Of a stretch of DNA of 64,000 nt, positions 23,166 to 48,309 are shown one piece after another; the first letter of the stretch is position 1, and every line of letters starts with the position of its first letter. The stretch comes from Chamaelirium japonicum (Eukaryota > Streptophyta > Magnoliopsida > Liliales > Melanthiaceae), in the NCBI GenBank assembly GCA_947650365.1, contig CANTAL010000102.1, positions 434,001 through 498,000 on the forward strand, in the 5' to 3' direction. The translations under genes were made by a program, and so were the position numbers. The notes below the pieces were generated by a model. That model did no database searches. It was not told the DNA's origin and saw nothing but the letters and a program-made list of their open reading frames with translations.

Positions 23166-24200
23166 ATAAAATTTCCTTTTTTAGCAAGGTACTAATAAGA
23201 TTTTTATTGATATAACGTGTGTGTGGGTTGGAGTGGGAGCCACAAAATCATATGGAGGCCAAGTTTGCACTAAACAACAACCATTCTATGCTAAGACCTC
23301 TGTTTAGATTGATTAGAAAAAGACCTCTCCTCCTCACCTAACCTTCCTCCTCACCTAACCTTTCATTAACATTTTGAGCTTTAACACCACACCCATGGCA
23401 ATCATGGGTAAGGTGTGCAAGCTTGGACATTTCTTAATCGTGGTTGCATCTCAGCGATAAGACATCCACTTCTATCTCTAGAGGTCACGGGTTCAATCTC
23501 TCGATTTTCTCTTCGTCCGTGTTGTAGCCACTTTTCTGTGAGGTAAGCAAACTGAGGAAAATCCCTCTTCGCAGGCCTTGGCGAGCTTTGAACCCCTGGT
23601 CTTGGCGAGTTTTGAAATTGCACTCTTTCTCATTCATTGATTTTGGATTCCAGGAAATGTGAACGTTTCGGATTTTAGTGTGACAAGCCGATCATCCCAA
23701 TCATTAAAATACAGCAAATGATATTTTTTTACTGACATTTTACCCTATGAAATAAAAAAGAAGCGCCACTAAAATAAATTTTTTTAAAGATATCTCCCAT
23801 TTTAACAAAGAGCGAAGAGAGGCCCAACTAAAATTGAATTATATATAGACAGGGTCCTACTCAGACTCAAGAGCCGGATATGCTGTCACCATAGAAGCAT
23901 GATACAACAACACAAATAAGTCGGATTGCAAGCACAAAACAATTATAGATTCACAAATAACAGAAAGTAAAGAAAAGAAAAAAAAAACATACCACAAACA
24001 TGAAACAACGATTTATGAGGGAAAATCAAATCGGAAAAAAATCATGGACGATGATGACCAAATCCACTAGAAATCGAGGAATCAAAAAGGGTACAGGCAA
24101 TTGCTCATCAACAACGAGAGGACACTATACTGCCTAGGGTTTTTGTTCTTCTCAAAGAACATATCCCAAATCGCTGTTCGTTGTTTGGCCTCCAAACATC
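23165..24200. other. Intergenic, no gene seen; LTR-like stretch at 23870-24200
   Basis: A B-box-like CACGGGTTCAATCTC lies at about 23507 without a convincing A box or tail. From about 23870 there is text typical of plant LTR ends (CACAAACATGAAACAACG, TTTATGAGGGAAAATC), perhaps an LTR remnant into which the MITE at 24210 inserted. No coding frame is supported. Confidence 0.35.
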
Positions 24201-24209
24201 CTTTTATAC

Positions 24210-24379
24210 GAGAAAATATTCAATGGGCCGGACATACCACGTTAGTCGTGTATCCCCCACACCCAATGCGTTTTTAAAAGTTCATAATTTAGGCAATGTT
24301 GTCACCACTGATTAATAGTGTGTTGGGTGTGGGGGATATACGGCTGAAACGCTACGTCCGACCCATTTAATATTTTCTC
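24210..24379. mobile_element. Mutator-type MITE, 170 bp, 9-bp target duplication
   Basis: The arms are inverted over about 55-60 bp: the left begins GAGAAAATATTCAATGGGCC and the right ends CCCATTTAATATTTTCTC. A perfect 9-bp duplication CTTTTATAC flanks it (24201-24209 and 24380-24388), the length used by Mutator-like elements. It has no coding capacity and could fold into a long hairpin. The intact duplication suggests a recent insertion. Confidence 0.9.
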
Positions 24380-24614
24380 CTTTTATACAATATAGAATTC
24401 ATATAACATATAAGCCATGCTTGAAATAAAAAAAGTCATGGAGTAGTCCTCAAACCAATCAATCAGCCATGCTTGAAATAAAAAAACTCATTTTGCAAAA
24501 CAATTTTACCCGCTTACCTATTAAAATTACTCATTCCGGAAACGGCGTAACATTAGCATTGAAAAATCTACACGCTTACCAAAAATTATTAATCTTGCCT
24601 TTATTTTTCTAGCA

Positions 24615-24649
<35 letters not shown>

Positions 24650-24895
24650 GTCGGGGACTATGATTTGTTCTTTGATCGTTCAAGGCTTGCCACTCTCAAC
24701 TCCTATTGGTCCTTCGCTGGTGTTTACCCTCTCGCTCTAGTCGTCATGCAGATTGACCACCCACAGACGCCGGACGGACGGTATCCTCGCAACCATATGC
24801 CCAAGGTGACAGGCCATAATCTCTCCATGTGTGGGTTAATTGTGACTAGCGACTAGCGATCGCTCATGGTCGGTGGCTCTACAGCAGTGGCCAGT

Positions 24896-24942
<47 letters not shown>

Positions 24943-25320
24943 ATCTTGCTCTGTGTGTATGTGTGTGTGATCGGCGACCGCTCACGATCAGCAACTTTGC
25001 ATTAGCATGCTTCTTTCTCGCTCACTCTCTGCGTGTGTTTGTGACAGGGCCGTATTAAATTTGACTTTGATAATTGATTTGTTAATTACTATTCACTCGA
25101 GTATAAGGTAATTTTTGCCATCCATCTAATTTTTATCTCTCGGTAATCGCTCTGCAGTAGCAGACTTTTTATCGTAAAAAATAAAAATTTATGTGGATGA
25201 ATGTATTAATTTTATTGTCTCAAAAATTCACCAAGATATATAAAATGATTGTATGTTAGTTTTAATTTCTTTTCTATAATTTTGTTATCTAATTTTTTTA
25301 ATTATGTTAGTTTTACTTCA
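24380..25320. other. Intergenic, no gene seen
   Basis: A/T-rich DNA with a short direct repeat (CCATGCTTGAAATAAAAAAA near 24415 and 24470) and CT and GT microsatellites at 24617-24646, 24899-24938 and about 24954-24969. Short open frames here are low-complexity and not supported. Confidence 0.5.
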
Positions 25321-25326
25321 AGAGTA

Positions 25327-26071
25327 ATTTTTAAAAAAAATCATAAAAAATAATGTAATAGGCAAAAAGGGTACAAAAGTTTTGATTTTTTACAAAAAGG
25401 CTCTACCCGCCTATTGAATAGGCGGGTAGCAAATTTTTTTAATTTTTTTATTTAAACCGCCTGTTGAGTAGGCGAGTTGGTTTTCTTTTCTTTTTAAACA
25501 GTAATTTTTGCTCTACCCGTCTATTGGACTGGCGGGTAGAATTTTTTTTATTTTTTTAATTTAAACTGCCCGTTGAATAGGCGGGTTAGTTTTTTTTTTA
25601 TTTAATTTTTTTGGTCGTTGTTTGACGTATAGTTCCTAATAGATCGTTGGTACTTTTTCCAACAGCTATTTGCAAGATACATATCCCAACGAACGGCTAG
25701 CAACGGCTATTTGCAACGAGCACATACGGATAAAGAAAAAAAAATTAAAAAAAAACAACCCGCCAGTTCAACTGGCGGTGGACAACATTTAAAAATAAAA
25801 AAGCCAACCCGCCTATTCAACAAGCGGTTTAAATAAAAAAACAAAAAAAAATTCTACCCGCCTGTCCAATAGGTGGGTAGAGCAAAAATTACGGTTTAAA
25901 AAGAAAAGAAAACCAACCCGTCTAGCTAACATGTAGTTTAAATAAAAAAATAAAAAAATTTAATACTTGCCTATTCAATAAGCGGGTAGAACCTTTTTTT
26001 TACAAAATCATAACTTTTGTATCTTTTTATCTATTACATTATTTTTTATATTTTTTTTAAAAAATAATTAT
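25327..26071. mobile_element. Large foldback element built of nested palindromes
   Basis: Two arms of about 300-330 bp are inverted copies of each other, around a spacer at about 25620-25735. The left begins near AATTTTTAAAAAAAATCAT and contains TACCCGCCTATTG; the right mirrors it. Within each arm a short palindrome of the type ACCCGCC...GGCGGGT recurs about every 100 bp, so the element can form one long stem or a row of small hairpins. No coding capacity. No target duplication could be fixed in the A/T-rich flanks. Confidence 0.75.
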
Positions 26072-27101
26072 TAATCCAATAAGATATATAAAATGATATT
26101 TTATTTCTATTGATTTTTTTACTTCTATATTAGCTTAATGTCTATCAGTATGTATAATAGGATCCTATTTTCGATCTTCACCCCATGTTGTAAAAATCTC
26201 AGGACCGGCCCTTATCACAGCCCATGAAAACGCAGCTCAAGCTTCTGATCGTCCATGATGGGGGGGGGGGGGGGGGGGGGGGGGGGGGTGTTAGAGAGAG
26301 ACTTTCATGCAGGGACAGGCATGCACCTTAACTCCTACGGTCCTACCCCAATGGAAGTCCACCCTGATTGCTAACTGTAGGGTCAGGGGGTGGTTGAGAG
26401 AGCCCCAGAAAGCATTAACTAAAGCTCCAAGCTGAAGGGCTCCTTTCCATTTTGACCCTTCATCCATGGCTCAATATACAAGTCCATCGGAATCATGGGT
26501 GATCCTAATTATTCCCAATGTCCCATCATGACAGCTGCAACCTCCTCTGCACTGTTCCCCCTTGTCCTGCTCAAAGCTCACTCCTTACCCTTCTGGGCCT
26601 TCTCTTTCATCCGTCCACTGCCATCCCTCTCCCTCTCCCCCTCTCTCTCTCTCTGTCTGCAACCCATCTGTTTCTTTTGTCTAGATTCACCCCTGCCACC
26701 TTAATCTCAAACACAACCCATGCAAATCTAGTTCCAATCCATCTCTACCCACGCCTTCAAGGCCCATTTATTGAGAGAATTTATTGCCACCATCTTCAAC
26801 CTCCACACTCTTGGTCACTTCCCTTGCAGGCATCGTCTGCTCCTTGGAACCCAACAATGGGGGCTTCACCTCCTCGCCGTCAGTCCACTCCTTCCTTTCC
26901 AAAATCTATCCCAAAATCCAATCTTTGACGATCCATCGCCCCCATTATCCCCTCCGGCAGGAAACCCATGTTTTCATGGCTATCCCCCTCCCCTCTGTGA
27001 TTCCAAACCTGCGTTTTTTATCATAGAACCCAACACGGAAACACCCACCTCTCAATTCCTAAAGAAACCCATCATCTCCTACTTCCAGTAAGAGAGGAAA
27101 G
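26072..27101 (+). promoter_or_regulatory. Upstream region and probable 5' leader of the receptor-like kinase
   Basis: This precedes the kinase start codon. A G run of about 27 lies at 26262-26288. A pyrimidine-rich stretch with CTCTCTCCCCCTCTCTCTC at about 26630-26655 is typical of plant core promoters or 5' leaders. No clear TATA box was singled out. Short frames at 26495-27091 are not supported as genes. Confidence 0.35.
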
Positions 27102-30100
27102 ATGTCGGATTACAGCCCGCCGTTCCTCAACGACGAGCTCTCGAAGCGCACGGTCATCTTCGGGCTCCACCTGTGGGTCGTCGTGGGAATCTGCATCGGC
27201 GCCGCATTCGTCCTGCTCCTGTTCCTCATCTCCCTCTGGCTCACCTCCAAGCGCAGCACCACCTCCGCCCACCACCCCAAGGCCTCCCGGAACCCCACCA
27301 TCCCCAACGACTCCAAGGAAATCCAGGAGATACGCGTCGACCCGTCCCGGTCGTCGGGCCCCAAATTGCTCGCCCAGATCCTCCACAAGCCCCCACCTGA
27401 GGCCAACCCCCCTACCAGGTCGAACGAACGGCAGGCCCTCCTCCCCTCGCCGGAGGAGGAGAGCCCAATTGGGATGCAGAGGATACACATCGAGATCGGG
27501 AAGGATCACCGGATCACCTACCCGGAGCATGGCGGCGGCGGGTCGTCGCAGGGGAGCGGGGAGTGCCGATCGGTGGACCATGCCGGGATTGCCGTCCCCG
27601 AGGTGTCCCACTTGGGGTGGGGGCATTGGTACACTCTCCGGGAGCTTGAGGCGGCGACAAACCTCTTTGCCGATGAGAATGTCATCGGAGAAGGCGGGTA
27701 TGGGATCGTCTACCACGGTGTTTTGGAAGATAACACTCAGGTGGCTGTGAAGAACTTACTCAATAACAGGTATACATTTACTGTGAAGCCACATTTCATT
27801 ACAACAGACAAGGGCATTGATCGATATGTTCATTCTGACCAACGTGATTAGGGGCCAAGCCGAGAGAGAATTCAAGGTCGAAGTTGAAGCAATTGGGCGT
27901 GTCCGGCACAAAAACTTAGTGAGATTATTGGGGTATTGTGCGGAAGGAGCTCATAGGTACCGAATTTTCCGCTCTCATACTTTACGTCGATTACATTTCA
28001 GTGATTGAAAACCTGAAACCGTAGCGTTCGATCGATCTTTGTGTGGTGATTCGGGAAATAGCAATCCCTTCGATTGAGCATTCTTGTTTGTACTCTTTGT
28101 TTAGGATACTTGTTTACGAGTATGTCGATAATGGGAACTTAGAGCAATGGCTTCATGGCGACGTCGGACCTTGCAGTCCTCTTACGTGGGAGATCCGCAT
28201 GAACATTATACTCGGAACCGCAAAAGGGTAAACTTTATATGATTGGTTACAGTGCCCGCCATAGAATTGCTTGTCGTAATTCTACTCTGCCTTTTGACAC
28301 GGCACGATCTGAACACAGGTTAATGTACTTGCACGAGGGACTCGAACCTAAGGTAGTTCACCGGGATGTTAAATCAAGCAACATATTGCTCGATAGGCAG
28401 TGGAATTCCAAAGTCTCGGATTTTGGGCTCGCAAAGCTCTTGGGCTCGGAGAGGAGCTATGTGACGACACGAGTGATGGGAACATTCGGGTTGGTTTAAG
28501 CGTTGTTATTATTTTTCCGATTGATTTTGTTTCACAGGAAAGTAGAGGTGAGGGAAGTATGACTTCATGTTTCTGCTTGGATAGTTATGTAGCACCAGAA
28601 TATGCCAGCACTGGCATGTTGAATGAGAGGAGCGATGTTTATAGTTTCGGGATCCTCATCATGGAGATAATTTCGGGCCGCAACCCGGTTGACTACAACA
28701 GGCCTCCAGGAGAGGTGAGTGCTTGGATTTCTAGCCATTATTGGGAGCTTGTCCAATTGAGTCCCTCCTCAATGCATTGATTAAGTTAGTGTGGTTTCAG
28801 GTTAATCTGGTTGAGTGGCTTAAGACAATGGTTAGCAACCGGAATTCTGAGGGGGTTTTGGACTCTAAGATGCCTGAAAAGCCTACTTCAAGGGCACTGA
28901 AAAGGGCTCTTTTGGTTGCGCTGCGATGTGTAGACCCCGATGCACAAAAGAGGCCGAAGATGGGGCACGTGATACACATGCTTGAAGTGGATGATTTCCC
29001 ATATCGAGATGTAAGTCGATAACTTCTGATACTGGTTTTTGGTCGATAATAGAAAAATCTTAAGCACACCGAACCCTTTCGCATGCAATCCTACTTGTTC
29101 TGAATCAAAGCCATAGACCTCTCTCTTGGTGTTATGTTACTTACACCTGTTCTACATCCCATCTGTTCTTTGTTGCAATCTTGTAGCATAACTATCATGA
29201 CCCTATTTACCATTTCCTTTGTTTCTGTTGCTCTTCTTGCTGAAATATTCATCTTTTTCCCTTACTTAGATTGTAGGCCAAGAATTTATTAATTTAATTC
29301 CATGGTGCGCTAATGCTTTCCTCTGGCACACACAAAAAAAAGGTTCCATTATGGGATATTACTATATAATATATACTGCTTTGTTCACATTGTACAAATA
29401 CTTGTAAATGTGTCGAGAATTATGGATGCCAATAGGGCTGCAAACGAAACGAGGCGAGCTGAGCCGAGCCGAGCTTTGGTCTGTTTGAGCTTGACTTGTT
29501 TATTAAATGAGCCTAAACTTCAGTCTCGTGCTTGGCTTGTTTAATAATCGAGCTGAGCGGAGCAGAGCTTTGGTCTGCTTGAGCTTGGCTCATTTGTTAA
29601 CCAAGCCTAAACATCAGGCTACGGTTCACTCAATCAGTGATCAAATAAATTTGAACGGTCCCTTATCTAGCTTGTTCCCGAACTCGAGAATCAGTCAAAA
29701 GCGTAGACTATATATGTTAGGTATATTCAAGCCTTTTATGAGCCTATTCACGAGACTACTCACGAGCCCTAAACAAGCATGTTCGCGATCCGAGCTGAGC
29801 TTTGGTGTGCTTGAGCTTGGCTCGTTTAATCCATTTATTAAACGAGCCTAAACTCTAGGATTGGGCTTGGCTTGATTAGTAATCGAACGAATTCGAACGA
29901 GCTTTTATCGAGCTTGTTTGCAGCTGCTCACGTACTGCTTGGTTCGTTTGCAGCCCTAGATGCTGACCAATTGTTTCCCTTTCTTTGGCTATTTTAAATT
30001 CCATGTTTGTATCTGTGAACAAGGATGTTACAAAGATAGAATCTCATATAACGGGCGAACGTACAGGGCTCATCGCAGGACCGTCGAGGGGCTGGTCGAA

Positions 30101-30234
30101 CATACCGTGACAGTCCACAGGAGAAATCAAGGCTGTTGGAAAAGCGAGTGACTGAACCAGGTGGTGATAGTAGTGGGTCCGAAAGCATCACCCACGTCAA
30201 TAAGCCTTCTACGTGGAGAAAGCAAGAGGAGTAG
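27102..30234 (+). CDS. Receptor-like serine/threonine kinase, At1g01540 family
   Basis: Seven exons joined at GT-AG sites give 520 aa: 27102-27769, 27852-27956, 28105-28227, 28319-28489, 28585-28714, 28801-29010, 30079-30234. A short N-terminus ([17 protein letters not shown]) leads to one membrane segment at residues 22-48 ([19 protein letters not shown]), with no large ectodomain. A linker ends in the family block [20 protein letters not shown]. The kinase has the Gly loop GEGGYG (196-201), K217 in VAVK, HRD (313-315) with VKSSN, DFG (333-335) and APE (359-361), so it should be active. It would phosphorylate Ser/Thr at the plasma membrane; its substrate is unknown. The last intron is 1.07 kb because of a hAT MITE. 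The tail [20 protein letters not shown] ... WRKQEE follows the family pattern. Exon 1 is GC-rich. The final acceptor (30077-30078) is the least certain junction. Confidence 0.93.
29433..29958. mobile_element. hAT-type MITE in the last intron of the kinase gene
   Basis: Terminal inverted repeats TAGGGCTGCAAACGAA and, at the other end, TTCGTTTGCAGCCCTA. The flanking 8-bp sites GATGCCAA (29425-29432) and GATGCTGA (29959-29966) match at six positions, consistent with an aged 8-bp hAT duplication. The inside repeats GAGCTGAGC and GAGCTTGGCTCG phrases. No transposase. It accounts for half of the intron. Confidence 0.8.
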
Positions 30235-30600
30235 CTCGCGAGACCTCTTCAAGATTCAAGCAGGAGATCTTTGAAAGGTTTGTATGAGTTTGATGTTCCT
30301 CATGTCAAAGTTGAGCAACGTTCGAGAATCCCGGTCAGTGTCACTGATTTTCACACGCATTCTTTTTCCCTAAGTGCCCTGTGCAATATGTAGTTCCCCA
30401 AGCACTACACCTTCTTTCAGCTGTATATATTGTCAGTTGTTATCATTTGAGTTCCTATCTTAATGTTTTATAAAGGCAACCATTATTTCCCTCCAAGCAA
30501 TCTGAATTAGAACCTTACAGATCTGCTACTCAATGAAGTGAATTCTAGGGCTATACAGAGTATAAGTCATGCATCTTCATTCATCCATAATCCTCGCAAG
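30235..30600 (+). other. Probable 3' region of the kinase gene, no other gene
   Basis: T-rich sequence after the kinase stop codon. A 3' leader is expected here, but no canonical AATAAA was picked out with confidence. Confidence 0.3.
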
Positions 30601-30850
30601 TTTGTGAACCCTATACTTTATTTATTTTCCCAAATATAGAGGGAAAACTGGGAGTTTGCTCCTCGAGTGTTGACGTAAATTGTTGCACTTTTGGTTTGTA
30701 AGACTGAGCCCAGTTCAGTTAGACTACTGCATGATTTCTTTGTTAGCTTGTTATGAGTCGATGGTCCACCCCCTAAAGAGCTTAAGCTTTTAGGTGAAAT
30801 TGGTAACTTAACATGCATGGTATCAGAGCTCTGATTTCCGGGGGTCATAT
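30600..30850 (+). repeat. LTR end remnant with tRNA-Met-type primer-binding site
   Basis: The phrase GAGCTTAAGCTTTTAGGTG is followed by TTAACATGCATGGTATCAGA, where TGGTATCAGAGC matches the initiator tRNA-Met primer-binding site used by many plant Copia elements and TRIMs. A second partial copy of the LTR end (AGCTTGAGCTTTTAGGTGA) lies near 30958. No coding part follows, so it is a fragment. Confidence 0.5.
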
Positions 30851-32050
30851 TTTCAACTCTCGTTACCTCCGTTTACTAATCCCCCCATTAGTTTATTTCT
30901 CCAAGTGCGGGAGAGAGCGGCTTAGCTTGATATGCATTGTCGGCCGATTCTCTAACAGCTTGAGCTTTTAGGTGATATGCATTGTCATTATCATCATGAT
31001 CTAATTATTATCACATCATACGGGGTCGACTATAAGGACTGGCATACCTATCAACCTGATGTCCGCCTTCTAAGATTTTGACAAAATTTGACCAAGGTAG
31101 CTTGGCAAGAGAGGGACATGGCGATAAACCCAAAAGGCCAGATGGCATGTAGAGAACTCTATTGTTGGTTACGCAGTTTAAGCTCATGCAACCCTCCAAA
31201 GCTTCCCTTAAACTAGGAAGAGTCCAGACAAAGAGGTGTAGAAGGCAAATTTGACCATCAAAAAAGAAAAAAAAAACGAAAAGAAAGGCAATTTTTGTAG
31301 AGGGAATTGCATTAGTCTATGTGGCACAATTATAAGCCAAAGAGTTGAAATGAGTTAGGGAATCATCGTAAGTAAAAAAAAAAAAACTTAAAAAACCCTA
31401 TAAGTTGAAACCAAGAAGCACATACATTCATTAATGTGAAACAGAAGATGCCATCACCCTCCTCATCTGGCTGATCACATGGGTATTCATGGTGGGTTTG
31501 GAATTGTTGGTGACCATATGAAACATTTCCAGCTGGAGATGTTGTATTATGGGGGAGGGTCCAGGGTCCTCCATCCCTCTGAATAATTGCAGATGCTGGA
31601 GGATAGAAAGCAGAGTCGTTCGCCAGCCTCTCCTTTTCTCTTTCAGTGGTCTCCCATTGTCTACGGAGAGCTTTGATGCAGGGAAAGCTTGTCCCCACAA
31701 TCTCTAGCTCTCCCTCTGCAGCTTGGGAACCAAGTGTTTATTACTTCTTGATCATTGAATCGTTCCAAACAGCTGGCGGTGTTTATGAATCACGACAGAG
31801 AAATGATTTACTTGCATTGATTGATGGGCCGCCGCGATTTCTGGTGAACATTTAATTGGTTGAAATTGAACTGATTGTCTTGTAAAATTCTCGAGAGATT
31901 GACATGAGACGGTAAACAAATATGAAATCAGCAACATTGTGGATATGAGTGTTGATGCGGCAATGGACAAGTGCTATCCTTTGTTATCTTTGGTTATCTC
32001 AAATCTCTGATCTTATCTCTCTCTGGAACAACACTTGATCTGACAATGTG
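30850..32050. other. Intergenic, no supported gene
   Basis: The minus strand at 31431-31700 has a clean frame containing KALRRQWETTEREKERL in one phase, faintly like the end of a MADS-box keratin-like domain. It has no supporting exons or splice sites that I could find, so it is left unassigned. The rest is A/T-rich with A runs. Confidence 0.3.
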
Positions 32051-32061
32051 TATTATTTCTG

Positions 32062-32169
<108 letters not shown>

Positions 32170-32796
32170 CAAATTTGTGGGTTTATAGCCAATAGCCAAC
32201 GCCCCTTAAATTGTGTTCTTTTTCACTTTTTCAGAGAACTGGATTCCCAGGAAATGAGTCCATCCCCAAGCCCTTTTCAATAAACCACCTGATTTCCATC
32301 TGGCAGGGATTTTTTTTATTTGCAGAACACATGGGATCTATTCATGGCGCCTCCGACCCAAAAGGATTAGAGATGATACAATGGGTATTTTCTTGGGTTT
32401 CGAGGGAAGAGGACTCCTCAACCCGTACAGAGGAAAAGTTATCAGAGAGTTGTTCAATACAATCTGGCCAGGAGGGGGTGAGGAACTCCCTCCTGGTTTC
32501 AAGGGTATAAGCCGCAAGTAGATGGGCCGCCTGATTGGCCGACCAACATCAGTGGACCTTGTTTTCACATCTTTCCACATCCAGGTATATGCTTTCATCA
32601 CGAGGATGGGATGTAGAGAGGGATTTACAAATCATAGGTTTTGGTTGGGCTTTCATTTCCTAGGGAACAAGTGAAATAGAAGCCATGTCATGAAAAGAAA
32701 TATAAAAATGGGTCCATTTCTTGGCAATTTCAATTCTCAAGAAAAGAACACTGCTTAATGAAAGATTGCATAACACAATCTTTCTAACAAAAAAAA

Positions 32797-32920
32797 AGGG
32801 CTTACCCTGATGGTTGGCACCCCCTCATATTACAGACATTCTAAGTTCGAGTTCTGTATGAAGTCTAAACTCGGAATATTCATTGGTAGGAGTAGGAGAT
32901 GTAGGGCAAACAAAAAAAAA
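32797..32920 (+). repeat. Possible tRNA-derived SINE
   Basis: A segment starting GGCTTACCCTGATGGTTGGC, with a B-box-like AAGTTCGAGTTCT 55 bp downstream and a final A run. A-rich AACAAAAAAAAA flanks occur on both sides and could be a target duplication. The A box is weak, so this is tentative. Confidence 0.3.
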
Positions 32921-33545
32921 AGGAGAACTTAGTGAACATCCCTCAAAAGAGATTAGTTTTAGCTGAAGGATAGACAACCCGGTGGTCGAATATACCTCAC
33001 TCCACTAATGTAAATCTTATGTCGCGATTATATGTTGCGGCCTCCTTAGATGTTTGATCATCCTCTCGCAAACCATAGCTGTCCGTTACACTCATACCTG
33101 ACAAACAGTTATGGTTTGCGAGGCAGATGATCAAGCAGCAAATGAGACTGTGACATTTACTTGCGACAAAAGATTTGCGTTCCTAACTCCACTTTAAATT
33201 TTCATTTTATATCACTCTTCTTTGAAACCAATAGAACCTAAATCTAAACCCTAGACATAGGAATCCTAAATTGAATCGTAAGTCGTAGGTCCTCTTTGCT
33301 GCTCACGCTTGTTGCCGCCTCCTTTTGTTGGTTGTGCCCGCTTCCGCACGGCTGCTTGCACCCACCTCCGCTACCCTGCTCGAGAGCTGTCGGTGAGGGC
33401 ATTTTAGGGTTTTAGTGGAATGTTCGGTCTGGTTCATCGAACCGATCTGTTGGACCAAGGAACTTAGGCAAAACCGACCTCTTAGGAGTCCTGTTCACCG
33501 AACCGATCTATTGTCAGTGACCCTAGGCACATTAGTAAAAAAAAA
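32921..33545 (+). repeat. Dispersed repeat family, copy B, with nested hairpin
   Basis: Shares TTAGTTTTAGCTGAAGG, AACCTAAATCTAAACCCTAG, CTGCTCACGCTTGTTGCCGC and the end ACCGATCTATTGTCAGTGAC ... TAGGCACATTAG with copies at 20160 and 46230. The end segment appears twice in a row here (33430-33545). A short inverted-repeat element at 33012-33178 is inserted in it. Confidence 0.5.
33012..33178. repeat. Short inverted-repeat element (MITE-like hairpin)
   Basis: Arms 33012-33084 and 33106-33178 are imperfect inverted copies. The best-matched part is GATCATCCTCTCGCAAACCA against, on the other strand, GATCATCTGCCTCGCAAACC. The loop is about 20 bp. The fold would resemble a small-RNA precursor. No target duplication was fixed. 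Confidence 0.6.
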
Positions 33546-33872
33546 AGCAACTCTTTGAAGTGGCACATCCCTTGGCCGAGCAGACAAACTTTCATCCATA
33601 TCCTTAACCATCAAGCTATGTCCCTTCTGTCTGGGGTTGGCTATATGAATCCTTCTTCGCCATTCATTTCTATTCATGACTATATATGTTGTCAGTGAAT
33701 GTTTTTTCATGTCTTTTCTAACAACTTCCATCAATGTTATTCAATGTCTTCCCCTCCTCCTACGATCTTTCACAATAATCTTGGATCCACTCCTTATTGC
33801 AAACACACTTCTCATTCATTCTTTAAAAAAATCTGAAATCGTAAAATGATAATATCTGTCTCACACAAGTAT

Positions 33873-33878
33873 TTTATT
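33873..33878 (-). terminator. Putative poly(A) signal of the PI-PLC X-domain gene
   Basis: AATAAA on the minus strand about 175 bp beyond the stop codon at 34054, at a plausible distance for a plant 3' leader. Plant signals are loose, so this is only a candidate. Confidence 0.4.
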
Positions 33879-34053
33879 CTGATTTTCATTAAGTAGAAAA
33901 CATTTCAACAAGAAAGAATACAATTCAAAGCTTGAGGGAAATCTTAAAACATATATACCCTTATCTTAAGGTCATGGAGAGCTACGAATCAAAACTATCC
34001 ATTTGAAAGCTAACATCTTATACAAAAGCTTGAATCAAATCCACCTAAATGAC

Positions 34054-47753
<13,700 letters not shown>

Positions 47754-48005
47754 CTCTGTATCTTTCTGGTCGACGGAGTCTCCAGAGATTGATAGGGTGA
47801 GGCGGAGGGGCCGATGCAGGGCGTTCGTATTGGGGGACGAAAAGCCTGAGATAAATGCCCGCCGGAGAAAAGGTGGTCCGCGGCGGCGTTTACGTAATAT
47901 TTCGCAGATGGATCGCCCACCGCCGGCTGGGTGGACCGTGGACCCTTGGCATGTGGAGTGGGTGATTGGTTTGGTAACGTGCGCTGGGGGCCAGATGAGA
48001 GAGAA
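47754..48005 (-). promoter_or_regulatory. Proximal upstream region of the PI-PLC X-domain gene
   Basis: GC-rich DNA directly upstream of the start codon; it should hold the 5' leader and core promoter. No clear TATA box was picked out. A MITE begins at its far edge. Confidence 0.35.
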
Positions 48006-48193
48006 AAAATTTGACGACCGGTAATGACGACCGGAACTACGACCTCCCAATAGCATTACGCCACATGCCCTCACAACCCAAGGAAATGACCTCGGTAGCC
48101 CTTTAAATTACCAACTTACCCTTTATGTGGGTTATGTGGCGCAATGCCACTGGTCTGTCATAGTTTCGGTCTTATAGCCAGTCGTCAAGTTTT
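48006..48193. mobile_element. MITE in the PI-PLC upstream region
   Basis: About 65-bp inverted arms: the left begins AAATTTGACGACCGGTAATG, the right ends TTATAGCCAGTCGTCAAGTTT. Further inside, ATTACGCCACATGCCC faces GGGTTATGTGGCGCAATG. No coding capacity and no certain target duplication. It sits about 250 bp upstream of the start codon. Confidence 0.7.
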
Positions 48194-48309
48194 ATCTTGC
48201 CAGGTCAAATTAAAATTGATGGTGAAGCTTGGATCACGTATGTTTAAAGTTAGCAAATAACAGTCAGATTTAAATATGCTCTTTTACCACAGATATACTT
48301 TTTAAATAA

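Noticed and set aside
23440-23640. tRNA gene or SINE from the GGGTTCAATCTC box
   Set aside because: No A box at the right distance, no cloverleaf, and no tail or target duplication could be shown.
25327-26071. CRISPR-like array, because of evenly spaced short palindromes
   Set aside because: This is plant nuclear DNA; the palindromes are part of a large inverted repeat and the spacers are A/T-rich and themselves mirrored.
27072-27716. A 214-codon minus-strand frame
   Set aside because: It is the shadow of the GC-rich exon 1 of the receptor-like kinase.
31363-31700. Possible MADS-box-like C-terminal exon on the minus strand
   Set aside because: Only a short phrase (KALRRQWETTEREKERL) is suggestive; no other exons, splice context or MADS domain were found nearby.
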